Assembly (NCBI GenBank): GCA_030581615.1
Contig: JAKTTT010000010.1
Coordinates: 310,001-374,000, forward strand
Direction of reading: 5' to 3'
Length of the DNA stretch: 64,000 nt
Source of the DNA: Alloascoidea africana
Taxonomy: Eukaryota; Ascomycota; Alloascoideomycetes; Alloascoideales; Alloascoideaceae
Of the stretch, positions 31,393-41,206 are shown one piece after another. Each line of letters begins with the position of its first letter. The first letter of the stretch is position 1. The position numbers and the translations under genes are program-made. Under the pieces are notes generated by a model, which saw nothing but the letters and a program-made list of their open reading frames with translations, did not search any database and was not told where the DNA came from.

Positions 31393-31753
31393 CAGAGAGC
31401 TTGAGGCAGCAATCAAACGGCAACGGGGGGAACTGGGAGGTAAAGCTTCTCCAGCGTCGGTCGGGGCCTGTGGCAGATCGGAACGGCTGTGGTGATGAAG
31501 CTGATACTGGTGCTGATACTGGTGCTGGTGCTACTGCTGGCGCTACTGCTGGTGCTGGTGCTGGTGCTCTGTGGACGGTTCAGATGGAAAAAGGCCCGTC
31601 GGGAAGCAGAAAAGTGGCAAAACGCGGCGGTTTGCAGCAGGGCTCCCATGGGGCCGGGTAACACCCGGGGAGGGTGTGTCTTCTCCAGGTTTGCTCGATA
31701 ACCTTCTCTTTTCCTCTCTCTGCTACACCATTCTTCCCTCGCTGCTGCCCACG
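31393..31753. other. Divergent promoter region, AHC1-like / GPT2
   Basis: This 361-bp region between divergent starts contains a GCTGGT/GATACT hexamer-type repeat at 31501-31568. A T-rich tract precedes the GPT2 ATG. No known site is identified. Confidence 0.5.
31501..31568 (+). repeat. Degenerate TGCTGGTGCTAC-type repeat
   Basis: About eleven hexamers of GCTGGT, GATACT or GCTACT are arrayed in the divergent promoter. The run keeps a 6-bp period like the Ala/Gln/Glu-coding repeats elsewhere in the window, but here no conserved protein covers it. Confidence 0.75.
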
Positions 31754-33735
31754 ATGGACTTTGCCTACGGATTTGTGGTCCGGCTCTTCAAGAGTATGTA
31801 TCGTGCTACCCAAGGACTCCCAATGGACCCACTAACACATCCACCACAGTCATTTTCGATCTGTTTTTCAGAGAAATCTCGTCTAGAGGCTCCCACAACA
31901 TCCCGCGTACCGGGCCCGTCTTCTTCGTGGCCGCCCCCCATGCGAACCAATTTGTCGATCCCATCATGGTATTGCGCCATATCTGGTACGAGGCTGGCCG
32001 GGGCGTGTCCTTTCTGATGGCCGAGGGCTGGTACAACAACCCGTTTGTTGGGTTCTTTGCCAAATGTGTCGCCTCAATTCCTGTCGCACGCGCCCAGGAC
32101 AGCGCAGTCTCCGGCTCTGGCAAGATTTTTCTCAAAGACCCCAGCAATTCTACTGTCATCACCGGAGAGGGAACGCACTTCACGAAAGAGTGTATGGTCA
32201 AAGGGCTGATCATGCTGCCCAAGTCTTGCGGCATGGAGAACATTGCCGAGATCAGAAGCGACACCGAGCTGGTGCTACGCAAGGAGATCAAAAACCCGCT
32301 CGCTCTCAAATACCTCACCCAGGGTTGCGATTATAAGGTTGCTGGCAAAATGGACCACACGCAGATTTACCGAAATGTGTTTGATCACCTCCATCAGGGA
32401 GGCTGCATAGGCATTTTCCCAGAAGGCGGCTCCCATGACAGAACAGAGTTGCTTCCTCTGAAAGCCGGCGTGGTAATCATGGCCCTGGGAGCAATGGTCG
32501 AGGACCCAACCTGTGATGTCAAAATCGTGCCATGCGGGCTCAACTATTTCCATCCCAACAAGTTCAGATCCAGGGCCATGGTGGAATACGGCCCGCCCAT
32601 CTCGATCCCCCCAGAACTCGTGCAAACGTACAAGGAAAACCCGCGCGAGGCCGTCAAAGTAATGCTCGACACGATCCAGACCGCGCTCAAGGCGGTCACC
32701 ACGCAGTGCCCGGATTACGAAACGCTCATGGTGGTTCAGGCTGCTCGAAGACTGTACACCAGCCACGGCATGAAGCTGTCACTAGCCGCAACCCTCGAGC
32801 TTAATCGCCGCTTGATTGCTGGATACGCCCATTTCAAAGACGACCCGCGGATTCTTCAGTTGACAAAGGACGTTGCCTCCTATAACAGCCAATTAAAATC
32901 GCTGGGCATCCGAGATCACCAATTGGACAAGATCACAATGAGCAGAACCGAACAACTGGGGATTCTGGTCTCCCGTTCGGCAAAGCTCTTGTTTTTGGCC
33001 ATTCTAGCGCTGCCCGGAACAATCCTGTTTTCCCCCGTGTTTCTCATTGGCAAACTTTACTCAAGGAAAAAGCAAGCAGATGCATTGAAAAAATCCTCGG
33101 TGAAAATCGCAGCCCGGGATGTTCTCGCCACATGGAAACTGCTCGTGGCAATGGGACTATCTCCGCTTTTGTACACTTTTTACTCGGTTATCGCTACACG
33201 ATATCTCGTTAAACACGATTATTTTTCAACCTGGCCCCAATGCTTCCTAGGCTTTTTTGAATGCTATGCGCTTTTGATTGTTGCTACTTACTCTGCTCTG
33301 ATCATTGGCGAACAAGGAATGGACATTTTCAAGTCTCTTCGTCCTTTTGCCCTATGCCTTTTAAGCCCACATAGCAAAAACATGCTGATTGAGTTGAGAA
33401 AGACTCGAGGATCTCTAGCGTTGGAAGTTATCGAGTTGGTAAATAACTTGGGACCCTCGCTATTCTCAGACTTTGACGTCCAGTACAGTAAGCTCACAGG
33501 CAAGCCGATTAGCAGAGCCGAGGCCGATAAGGAAGAAGAAGAGGAAGAAGAAGCAGAGACTCAGCGGCTACTTAGGAGAAGAAACAGAAACAGAAACAGG
33601 GCAAGCAGCGATGCTTCCATCTCGTCTGTTTCCTCTGCCGAGTCCCAGGGCATCTCGAGAGTCAACTCTTCCCATAACCTTGCTGATATTCCCATTTTTA
33701 GTGAATCCAGGTATTCGGAATACCAGGACTCCTAA
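31754..33735 (+). CDS. GPT2: Glycerol-3-phosphate / DHAP acyltransferase (Gpt2/Sct1)
   Basis: This enzyme performs the first acylation of glycerol-3-phosphate or DHAP at the ER membrane in phospholipid synthesis. Exon 1 is 31754..31793 and exon 2 is 31850..33735, giving 641 residues. The splice (A|TC) yields MDFAYGFVVRLFKIIFDLFF, the family start; donor GTATGT, branch ACTAAC. The acyltransferase motifs are HANQFVD (HX4D), GIFPEGGSHDRTELLPLK, and NYFHPNKFRSR. Two or three hydrophobic segments lie around residues 355-380 and 415-470. The Ser/Arg-rich tail with a poly-Glu stretch resembles the regulated C-terminus of yeast Gpt2. Its place next to BET3 and MET1 equals that of GPT2 (YKR067W) and not SCT1 in S. 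cerevisiae, so GPT2 is preferred, though it may be the pre-duplication gene. Confidence 0.92.
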
Positions 33736-33914
33736 AAAAAAAAAGTAATTACGACCCTATTTATAATAAGTTTCTTTTTTTCTCTTTATGGATCGGTGAT
33801 CTTTGATTTTTGGTTTCTTTTTTTTCGGTTTTTTTTTTTTTTTGATCTCTCATTTCTTGGTACATAAGTTAATGTGTGCGTGTAAGTAACTAAGTACACT
33901 AACAAAGCAGCCTT

Positions 33915-34714
33915 TTAGTCCTCTCCCGCTGGCATTTCATCTTTCAATATCTTTATCAGTCTAACACGTAGTTCTGTTGTATCTGATCCTCTCAACACAT
34001 CACTAACAAAATGAGCCTCCACATCCAGTTGAACCATTTGTAAAGCACCCCGTATCACACCTGCGAGTATGTTTGAATACCACAGCTCTTTGATAGCCTT
34101 TCCATCGTTTGGAAGCTCCACAAACTCCGCAAGCGGGTTTTCGTCAAATATAAGACTGAACTGTTTGTAATCAGGAGACCAGTTTGAAACTGTTGGTGTA
34201 ATGTTGAGGAAGATTCGGAATCCAATCTAAAAGTATACGTGTGTCAGATTTCAAATCAATCAATTGTAACATGATAAAGATATCTATACCTTTGATATAA
34301 CCTCTGCTGTATCCTTGAAAGTGGGACAACGGCCTGTCCCTGATCGTGCCAAAAAGTCTTCGATTAACCGCACCCCAATGTTGTATCCCATCTTATCCAG
34401 CTGTTTGTTCACTTGGTTGTAGTCATAGTTAAAGTCTTTACAGATCTGGGACACCAATGAACCATAAGTAAGTGTGAAAAGCTCTGCGTTCTACATCCTT
34501 CCCAGTTAGAAATGTATTCATTTTTCCTTTCCTCAGATCTCTCCAAGAGTATATCAAGCATCTTGCCGTCCGTGGTTGATAGGACCCAGTCCAACAAAAA
34601 CAAGGGCAGAATGGCAAATCAGTGTAAAAGAAACAAAAAAAACAACAATCTTACTATTTTCTCAACACGATTCTTCCATATCTCATCGCTCGCGGCTTTG
34701 GTAGATTTGGACAT
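33915..34714 (-). CDS. BET3: TRAPP complex subunit Bet3
   Basis: Bet3 is a core TRAPP subunit needed for ER-to-Golgi tethering and Ypt1 activation. Exons are 34714..34655, 34490..34290 and 34226..33915, giving 190 residues (193 in S. cerevisiae). The joins read EIWKNRVEKI + NAELFTLTYGSLV and TAEVISK + IGFRIFLNITP, collinear with the family throughout. The conserved cysteine that carries palmitate in Bet3 is present in GTGRCPTF, and the block NPLAEFVELP, LWYSNILAGVIRGALQMV and the C-terminus PAGED are typical. Donors are GTAAGA and GTATAG. It is convergent with GPT2 (179 bp, with a long T run) and shares strand with ETT1. Confidence 0.96.
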
Positions 34715-34898
34715 GCTGTGGATGACAGTGTGCTACGTGTTGATGGAGCAAATTGGACCCAGACACCCGCCAAACACCCATTTTCCAGTAACAATAAAAA
34801 ATGTGCTTGTTCATATACTTCTAAACTCATGATGTAAAAAAGACTAACGAGAGACAAAACAAATACGAAATCAAAGAATCAAAGAATCAAAACCCTTT

Positions 34899-36380
34899 CT
34901 AGTCCTGTCTTAGAGAATCCAACACGTCCTGGAAGGCTCCATCAGAGGCATCATTGGCACGGGATAATCTTCTTTCAGCCTCCGCGTAAAGCTCTTTTTG
35001 GGCTTCTGATTCCAGCGGATATAGGTTTGCAAGTGAGATCTGGGCTTCAGCAGTGTCCACGAGAGATTGAGGAATGTCCTCGTCTTCTGCTTGAATCAGA
35101 TGCCTCACTGCTTTTTGAAACAGGTCAATGGCCTCTGTACGTCCCGCTAGGATATGCTTCGGGAGAGACTCATCATCAATCTCCATTGTATCGTCTTCAT
35201 CGTCCTCTGCTTCCTCACCACCGCTATACTTTGCATGGAGATAGGGTTCTCCCAAAATTGTGGCCCTTCTGACAGATTCCAATCCTACCAGTTTACTGGC
35301 GTGGCGAATTGCAGCATCAACATCTTCCAAAACATCGTCCTCATCGTCTTCCTTTGCCTTTCCCTTACCTGATTGTTTCCCCTTGAGCAATTTCTCCCGT
35401 TCGCTTTGTAGTACATCCAAAATCACAAGCAATTTCCGTTGTACCCATTCTTTATAATTCTCTTCCTCTTTCCGTAGTGTGTACAAAGGATGGGATTTGC
35501 CAATCTCGAAAAGGTATTCGGGTTCGTCCTCATCCCCCTCTTCATCCTCATCCATATGGTCCCGTAGTTCCTCATCATCATCATCTTCTCCAATATTCTT
35601 GCCAAAATCGACTGCAAAGTCAATAATGTCAGAAAGAGATTCCAAGTTTTTAACCTGATCAATACCAAATAACTCCAATCTATGGTTGCTCTCAAGTCCC
35701 AACTTTTCACCCTTTTCATAATCCTCAATTGCACCAGAAAGAAGCTTTTCCAGATCTGCAGTTTGCTTTTTGGTAGAGTTTTGATCCAAAATGCCAAGAA
35801 AGTTGATCAAAACTCGATCCACAACGGCTTTGTACCGGGCCAAAAAAAGTTGTGCAGAATTTGGAAAGTGTTCTAAACCAAGTGTCAGACGTTCTAAAGC
35901 AGCATTGTAAAAATTGGTAGATTCAGCAGGGATTGTCCCTATTTTGCCCGTATCTTGGTCCTCGTCTTCCTCATCTTCAACTGCTTCAAGGCCTTTGTAC
36001 TGGGCCAATTCCGCAAGTGATAGACCATAAATTACATGGAAAAGAGCAGTCAATTCCGGACTTTTAGTCCCTTCAGTTGCTTCTGAGGACGAATTCCTAA
36101 GTAATCGATCACACTCGTGAATAATACCATTCAGAACAAGTTCATCACTTTCTCTCTGTCTTTTCAAAATGGGTTTATTACGATGATCTTCCCAAAGTGC
36201 TTTCAACTGTGAAAAATCATCATCAAGGTCTAAATCTCCATCAACCTCAACTGTGATTGAAGGTGCCTGGGCATGCTCTTCACCACTTGCACCTGCCTTT
36301 TTGTGTTCATGCTGTTTTGGTTTCCTATTCTTGAGTTTGGCACTCTTGCCAATTCCAACTGGTCTTTTGCTAGTGCCCAT
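34899..36380 (-). CDS. ETT1: Enhancer of translation termination 1
   Basis: Ett1 promotes translation termination with Tpa1 and is a nuclear TPR-like protein. The first ATG is at 36380 (MGTSKRPVGIGKSAKL), giving 493 residues; the frame continues upstream only through non-ATG codons. Shared features with yeast Ett1 are the basic KRPxGxGK start, DLDDDFSQLKALW, the ELVLNGIIHECDRLL block, repeated helical units (ALERLTLGLEHFP, AIDLFQKAVRHLIQA) and the C-terminal SRANDASDGAFQDVLDSL. Several acidic runs (near residues 295 and 390) separate the helical repeats. In S. cerevisiae ETT1 is elsewhere, so its place between BET3 and MET1 is a local rearrangement in one lineage. Confidence 0.93.
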   Translation of the reverse strand: MGTSKRPVGIGKSAKLKNRKPKQHEHKKAGASGEEHAQAPSITVEVDGDLDLDDDFSQLKALWEDHRNKPILKRQRESDELVLNGIIHECDRLLRNSSSEATEGTKSPELTALFHVIYGLSLAELAQYKGLEAVEDEEDEDQDTGKIGTIPAESTNFYNAALERLTLGLEHFPNSAQLFLARYKAVVDRVLINFLGILDQNSTKKQTADLEKLLSGAIEDYEKGEKLGLESNHRLELFGIDQVKNLESLSDIIDFAVDFGKNIGEDDDDEELRDHMDEDEEGDEDEPEYLFEIGKSHPLYTLRKEEENYKEWVQRKLLVILDVLQSEREKLLKGKQSGKGKAKEDDEDDVLEDVDAAIRHASKLVGLESVRRATILGEPYLHAKYSGGEEAEDDEDDTMEIDDESLPKHILAGRTEAIDLFQKAVRHLIQAEDEDIPQSLVDTAEAQISLANLYPLESEAQKELYAEAERRLSRANDASDGAFQDVLDSLRQD

Positions 36381-37600
36381 TTTCAATCAATCAATCAATC
36401 TATCTATGTATCTACCTGGAACAGAATCAATTGCGTAATCTGTGAGACAATGCCTACTCTTCTCAATAGAAACCAATAATTTGAGAAAAAGTAGAAAGAA
36501 AAAGAGTAAGAGTAAGAGGGATGAAAAGGGGGAAAGGAGAATTTCAAATTTTCCTGCTCAACTTTTCGTTTTCGTTCGAAACATACGATTCAAAAAGCAT
36601 CCATCATCTGCCCTTGAAAAAAACACACACACACAAAAAATAAGCACGTGAGCCGCGTGGTCAGAAATATTTTGACTTTGTAGGGTAACTGTGCACCATC
36701 CTTTCTATTGCGTATAAGGTTAAAAACTCTAGATTTGGGGAATTTCTCAGGCACACCCACTTCCACATGATGATCTCTCGCTTTCCGTCTTGAGGAGAGG
36801 GCCTCTGTTGTAGTGGGAAGTTTTGAGTCAGTAATCTTGTCAGTTATAAGGAGGAAAATCAGAGTAAGTTAGTTTCTCCTTAGCCATGTAATCACAATCA
36901 AGGAGGTTTGTAATAGTGACCCTGTATATAGCCCACAAAACTCTTACATGGAGGTCTCGCTTCGGGTTGTAATAAGTTCTGCTATGCTCTCCGATTTTTT
37001 TTTCTCTCATCTTTTTAATCATGCCCACGGTCACCCTTGGAAGAGTCTATTCCGGAAAATAAATATGGGAATAAGGCCTCAAACCATTAAACTGGACCTT
37101 GAGACATTTGTCTGGCGTATTGTACTTAGCAATAGTTACATGAAGACCACGAGTACAAAAGATCCAGCGTGTTTCAAAGCAGACTTACAGTGTATGTCCG
37201 TCTCAATAAACGCCTACAGCCTCTTAATTGGTTATCAGAGCATTTTTGTGATGTTCTCCACGAAGCAGCTTCTGCCGAAGAGCATCAAGATGTCAAGTCA
37301 TTCATTGCCTTTTCTTGGCTACAGACTGGATGGAGGAAACCATATAAATGTTCCCCAGATGAAAAAATCGGTTGGGGATGTTCTCTGGGTATTTATGCGC
37401 TTCGAGAGTCTACTTTTGGAAGTCCGTTTGCATTGGCGATCCAGCTTCGCTTGTCTCGCTTGTTGCTCAATGCAGTGAGCCATACCAAAGCAGATATTGT
37501 GTATGTGTTTTACAGACCAGGAAATGGGCTTGGAGAGAATAAGTCCTGTACATTCAATTGTTTACACTGGGCAGTGAGTCTTTTTTTTGGTCTGCTCGGC

Positions 37601-37712
37601 TTGCACATGAATATCAACACCTCACCTTCCGGTTCCTCATCCTCCTCGGTAATTTGTTCTAGCTCTATTGGCTCAGACTCCACCATGATCTCGTGTTGAT
37701 ATTCATGTGCAA
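37601..37712. repeat. Perfect 20-bp inverted repeat with a 72-bp loop
   Basis: The left arm is 37601-37620 (TTGCACATGAATATCAACAC) and the right arm is its exact reverse complement at 37693-37712. Partial similarity continues outside the left arm (GCTC on both sides). It would make a long hairpin in RNA of either strand. No mobile element is recognised around it. Confidence 0.9.
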
Positions 37713-37899
37713 ACTTGAGCAAAACAAAAAAATCCATTTTGCAAAGACTCAAACTGATACCGATTTTTTGATGAATCCTCAACCCCACACAAACACAACT
37801 ATATGCCAAACACCGGGTAACTCTTCTTTTGATTATGAAGCGTGGATTTTGATTCGGTTAGAGCACCAGCCACAGCCACAGACCCAGATTTTGCAATAT

Positions 37900-37905
37900 C
37901 ACGTG
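37900..37905. promoter_or_regulatory. CACGTG (Cbf1-type) site upstream of MET1
   Basis: TCACGTG at 37899-37905 lies about 270 bp before the MET1 ATG. Cbf1 with Met4 uses this core at sulfur genes of S. cerevisiae. The motif itself is short and common. Confidence 0.45.
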
Positions 37906-38065
37906 CCGTGGCGTAAAACCATTCTAGAAGGTACATGGGTAAAATCAAGACCCGACAAGTTTGTTATGTTATTTGTGAGTTAACGCGATATGAAAGACCT
38001 GTACTTGTCGGGTCCCCGGCGCCGTTTTTTCCAAGGTTGGTTTTTTTCTCATTGCACTTTGCCAT

Positions 38066-38072
38066 CTGTGGC
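38066..38072 (+). promoter_or_regulatory. CTGTGGC (Met31/Met32-type) site upstream of MET1
   Basis: CTGTGGC lies about 100 bp before the MET1 ATG. It matches the core used by Met31 and Met32. Its co-occurrence with the CACGTG element supports Met4 control of this gene. Confidence 0.4.
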
Positions 38073-38174
38073 GCTTGTCAAGCCTCGCTCGATCACTGTG
38101 TCATTTGAGTTGTTTAAAAAGACTCTTTCCCTCCCTTTTTTTTTATTCATGTCCAAGCCTTTTTTGTTCTCACA

Positions 38175-39950
38175 ATGACTCGGTTACTCACTGCACAAAA
38201 CTGTACAGGACAGATTCATCTTGTGGTTGGCCTAACTGCACTAACGATATCGCGAATCAACTATTCTGTTGGGGCTGGTGCAAAAGTTATTCTGATTTCT
38301 CCACGGCTTGAAGACACAGAGCCAGGGACGGAACAAGAAGGAAGGAACATAAGGTTAAACCGGTTTGTTGATGAAAAAGTGGATAATGGTGAAGTACGGT
38401 GGCTTCAGCGAGAGATGAGAGTCGATAAGGACCTGATAACGCTTGGTCGGGATGAAGTGGATAACATTGTTGATTTGGTATTTGTAACGGTGACAGCAGA
38501 TAGTTCTACCGGTTCTGTTGATCTTGCAAGCAAAGTCTCGGCCAAGTGCAAAAAGCTAAGAATCCCGGTGAACGTTGTGGATAGTGCTGAATTCTCCTCA
38601 TTCACGATGCTGGCTACACATACCGACGGCTCATTCCAGTTTGGAATAACAACGGGAGGTAAGGGATGTCGTCTAGCAACAAGGATTAAAAGAGAATTGG
38701 CGGGGGCTCTCCCGCGGGACATTGGAGCCATCTGTGATAGGGTCGGCGAGCTAAGACAGCGGATTTACAAACAAGATTTGGAGGATATAGGTGGAGAAAT
38801 GGGACAAGAAGATGACGATGCAGTACAAACCTCGAGACTGAATGCACTTGTTATCGAGGATGAACTGAAAAAGAATTACATTGAAAGAAAGAAGCAGAGG
38901 ATACGGTGGTTATCCCAAATTGTGGAATACTATCCACTTGAAAAACTGGCAAATTTGTCGATTGAGGATTTGTCAAGAGAATATCACAATGCAAACCATC
39001 AACAGGAACAACCGGTATATGTTTCCGAAACCGCGTTGAGTGAGTCGGACAAGGCCAGTTCATCGCTTTGCGACTATGATTCCGAATCAGTTACAACAAC
39101 CACAACGACAAATGAACACTCCACAGCAGTTACAAAAGGGCAAATATCACTTGTTGGATCTGGACCTGGCTCCGTCTCGCTTCTCACGATCGGCGCGCTT
39201 TCAGCCATCCATTCCGCGGATCTGGTTCTGGCTGACAAGCTCGTGCCTGCGGAAGTTTTAGCACTGATCCCAAGGAGAACCGAAACCTTTATCGCACGCA
39301 AGTTCCCTGGGAACGCCGAAGCGGCACAACAGGAGCTACTTTCCATCGGACTTGCTGCTCTACAACGAGGCCAAAAAGTAGTGAGATTGAAGCAAGGTGA
39401 CCCCTACATCTTTGGCCGAGGAGCCGAGGAGTTTATCTTCTTCCAGCAGCACGGTTTCGAGCCCCTGGTTATTTCCGGAGTCACCTCTGCTCTGTCTGCG
39501 CCCGTGGTGGCCAACATCCCGGCGACGCATCGCCAGGTCGCGGATCAAGTGCTCATTTGCACGGGGACCGGGAGGAAAGGCGCTCTGCCCGATTTCCCGG
39601 AGCATGTGGAAAGCCGGACGACAGTGTTTCTCATGGCGCTCCACCGGATCGAGAAGCTGGTGAAGAGTCTCGTGGAGCAGAAGGGCTGGGACGAAGACCT
39701 GCCGTGCTGTGTCGTCGAGAGAGCGTCCTGTCCCGACCAGAGGATCATCAGAACAAGCCTGAGACATGTCGCCGAGGCGGTGGAGAGTCTGGGCAGCCGA
39801 CCGCCGGGACTATTGGTCACAGGCCGTGCGTGCGAGGTGATCGAGAAGTCCCAGGGCCCCAAGTTCAAGTGGACCGTGGAGGAAGGCGACAGGCACGGGC
39901 GAAGGACGGTTCATGATCCCGTGGTGGGTCTTCTTCACACGCTGGTGTAG
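38175..39950 (+). CDS. MET1: Uroporphyrinogen-III C-methyltransferase Met1
   Basis: Met1 methylates uroporphyrinogen III to precorrin-2 using SAM, toward siroheme, the cofactor of sulfite reductase. The intronless frame has 591 residues (593 in S. cerevisiae). Residues about 1-200 form the Rossmann-like domain related to precorrin-2 dehydrogenase (HLVVGLTALTISRINYSVGAGAKVILISP). The methyltransferase domain starts near residue 325 with GQISLVGSGPGSVSLLTIGAL, followed by ADLVLADKLV, KQGDPYIFGRGAEE, VISGVTSALSAP and LPCCVVERASCPDQR. CTG codes for the conserved Leu in VLAD, which argues for the standard CTG code. It lies between BET3/ETT1 and the HAD gene as in the yeast YKR067W-YKR070W block, with sulfur-regulon type sites upstream. 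Confidence 0.96.
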   Translation: MTRLLTAQNCTGQIHLVVGLTALTISRINYSVGAGAKVILISPRLEDTEPGTEQEGRNIRLNRFVDEKVDNGEVRWLQREMRVDKDLITLGRDEVDNIVDLVFVTVTADSSTGSVDLASKVSAKCKKLRIPVNVVDSAEFSSFTMLATHTDGSFQFGITTGGKGCRLATRIKRELAGALPRDIGAICDRVGELRQRIYKQDLEDIGGEMGQEDDDAVQTSRLNALVIEDELKKNYIERKKQRIRWLSQIVEYYPLEKLANLSIEDLSREYHNANHQQEQPVYVSETALSESDKASSSLCDYDSESVTTTTTTNEHSTAVTKGQISLVGSGPGSVSLLTIGALSAIHSADLVLADKLVPAEVLALIPRRTETFIARKFPGNAEAAQQELLSIGLAALQRGQKVVRLKQGDPYIFGRGAEEFIFFQQHGFEPLVISGVTSALSAPVVANIPATHRQVADQVLICTGTGRKGALPDFPEHVESRTTVFLMALHRIEKLVKSLVEQKGWDEDLPCCVVERASCPDQRIIRTSLRHVAEAVESLGSRPPGLLVTGRACEVIEKSQGPKFKWTVEEGDRHGRRTVHDPVVGLLHTLV

Positions 39951-40057
39951 TATATAGATTAGCATAAGCATAATAGACGAGTATTAATACGCCTGTGCCT
40001 CCATCTTCTCTCTTCCACCACCGATTCCCGACCATCCAGGTGACGACGATAAGGGAC

Positions 40058-41206
40058 ATGTTTACTCGTGCTACACACAGCCAAGGCCTGGTCCAAGGCC
40101 TAGGCCACGGCCTAGGCCGTGGCCTTCGTCGAGGCTTTCTTCGCAATCGCACCAGGGCTGTTCTGAGCAGTTCATATTCGTCCTCGAGCAAGCCGTCGAG
40201 AATCGCATTTGCATTCGATATTGACGGGGTACTAATGCACGGATCGCGGCCGTTGGCGCCGGGCCGGGAGGCACTGGCGGTGCTCCAACGAGAGCAGATC
40301 CCGTTCATCCTGCTCACGAACGGAGGAGGCAAGACGGAGAGGGAGCGCACAGAACAGCTATCGCGGCTTCTGGAGGTGCGAGAGCCCCTGGCGGAGGACC
40401 AAATTGTTCAGTCACACACACCTTTCAAGAGCCTCGTGGGCACGTACCGCAATCCTCTTGTGATCGGGGGCTCGTGGGGCCAGAAGACACGGGAGGTGGC
40501 TCTGGGCTACGGGTTCGAGAACGTGGTGAGGCCCGTGGACATTATCAAGCACCTGGGGTCCGCGGTGTGGCCCTTCCACAGATACTCGGAGCAGGAGGTG
40601 GAGGAATGGGGGAAACCGCTTCACAACGCCGCGGTGGATGCGATTCTCGTGTTCAACGACCCGCGGGATCTGGGCTGCGACTTGCAAATCGTGAGTGACC
40701 TGCTTTTATCGAAGGGAGGCCAACTGGGTACGCGGTTGCCCGTAGATCAGCTTCAAGGCCGTGGGAAGCCCAGTGTACCGCTCCATTTTTCGAACAGAGA
40801 CTTTTTATGGGCGAACGAGTTTGCGATTCCGCGTTTTGGCCAAGGCGCGTTCAAGCTGATGGTTGAAGAAATGTATCGGAATCTGACTGGCGGTGCGGAG
40901 CTCAAGTCCACGACGATCGGGAAGCCCGAGTGGGCCACATTTGACTACGCGCTCAAGGTTTTGGAGCAGAAATGGGGCAATAACAACAGCGATGATGAAG
41001 GAGGGTTTGATAAAATCTATATGGTAGGCGACAATCCGTTTTCGGACATTGTGGGTGCGAATCGGTTTGGATGGGAAAGTGTGCTTGTAAGGACAGGCGT
41101 TTTCAAAGATGAGGACCTCCCACATTTGAAACCGGATTGGAAACCTGATTTTCTTTACGATGATGTTTATCTGGCCGTGAAGGATATTCTATTAAGACAT
41201 CCTTAA
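40058..41206 (+). CDS. HAD-superfamily phosphatase, YKR070W/CECR5-like, probably mitochondrial
   Basis: The first ATG is at 40058, giving 382 residues (MFTRATHSQGL). Residues 1-48 are rich in Arg, Gly and Ser without acids, a likely mitochondrial presequence; part of it is encoded by a palindrome-rich repeat. The HAD core is visible: AFAFDIDGVLMHG (DxD nucleophile motif), FILLTNGGGK (motif II), a cap region with KSLVGTYRNPLVIGG, IGKPEWATFDYALKVL, and YMVGDNPFSDIVGANRFGW (motif IV). This pattern is the CECR5/YKR070W subfamily; its substrate is unknown to me. It follows MET1 by 107 bp on the same strand, the same pair as YKR069W-YKR070W. Confidence 0.92.
   Translation: MFTRATHSQGLVQGLGHGLGRGLRRGFLRNRTRAVLSSSYSSSSKPSRIAFAFDIDGVLMHGSRPLAPGREALAVLQREQIPFILLTNGGGKTERERTEQLSRLLEVREPLAEDQIVQSHTPFKSLVGTYRNPLVIGGSWGQKTREVALGYGFENVVRPVDIIKHLGSAVWPFHRYSEQEVEEWGKPLHNAAVDAILVFNDPRDLGCDLQIVSDLLLSKGGQLGTRLPVDQLQGRGKPSVPLHFSNRDFLWANEFAIPRFGQGAFKLMVEEMYRNLTGGAELKSTTIGKPEWATFDYALKVLEQKWGNNNSDDEGGFDKIYMVGDNPFSDIVGANRFGWESVLVRTGVFKDEDLPHLKPDWKPDFLYDDVYLAVKDILLRHP
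40102..40125. repeat. Perfect 24-bp palindrome within the HAD presequence
   Basis: The 24 bases are identical to their reverse complement and are centred on a GGCCTAGGCC core; a second GGCCTAGGCC lies at 40097-40106. They encode a Gly-Leu-Gly-His-Gly-Leu-Gly-Arg run. It may form a cruciform or an mRNA hairpin just inside the coding start. Confidence 0.9.

Larger units (their letters stand above)
36381..38174. other. 1.8-kb divergent region, ETT1 / MET1
   Basis: The region holds both promoters. A plus-strand open stretch without an ATG (37169-37699) and a minus-strand ATG frame of 75 codons (37737-37510, acidic in the middle) overlap here; neither resembles a family I know. A 20-bp inverted repeat lies inside them. 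CACGTG occurs at 36645-36650, about 265 bp before ETT1, and at 37900-37905 before MET1. A gene with several introns here cannot be excluded. Confidence 0.45.

Noticed and set aside
31393-31416. Upstream extension of the AHC1-like frame
   Set aside because: It begins at TTG; the first ATG is at 31392.
37169-37699. Plus-strand open stretch containing CSPDEKIG, reminiscent of the Atg12 C-terminal SPDE motif
   Set aside because: The resemblance is only a few residues, the stretch has no ATG, and the rest does not align with Atg12.
39995-40057. Upstream extension of the HAD gene reading frame
   Set aside because: It begins at GTG, not ATG; the first ATG at 40058 gives a good mitochondrial presequence.
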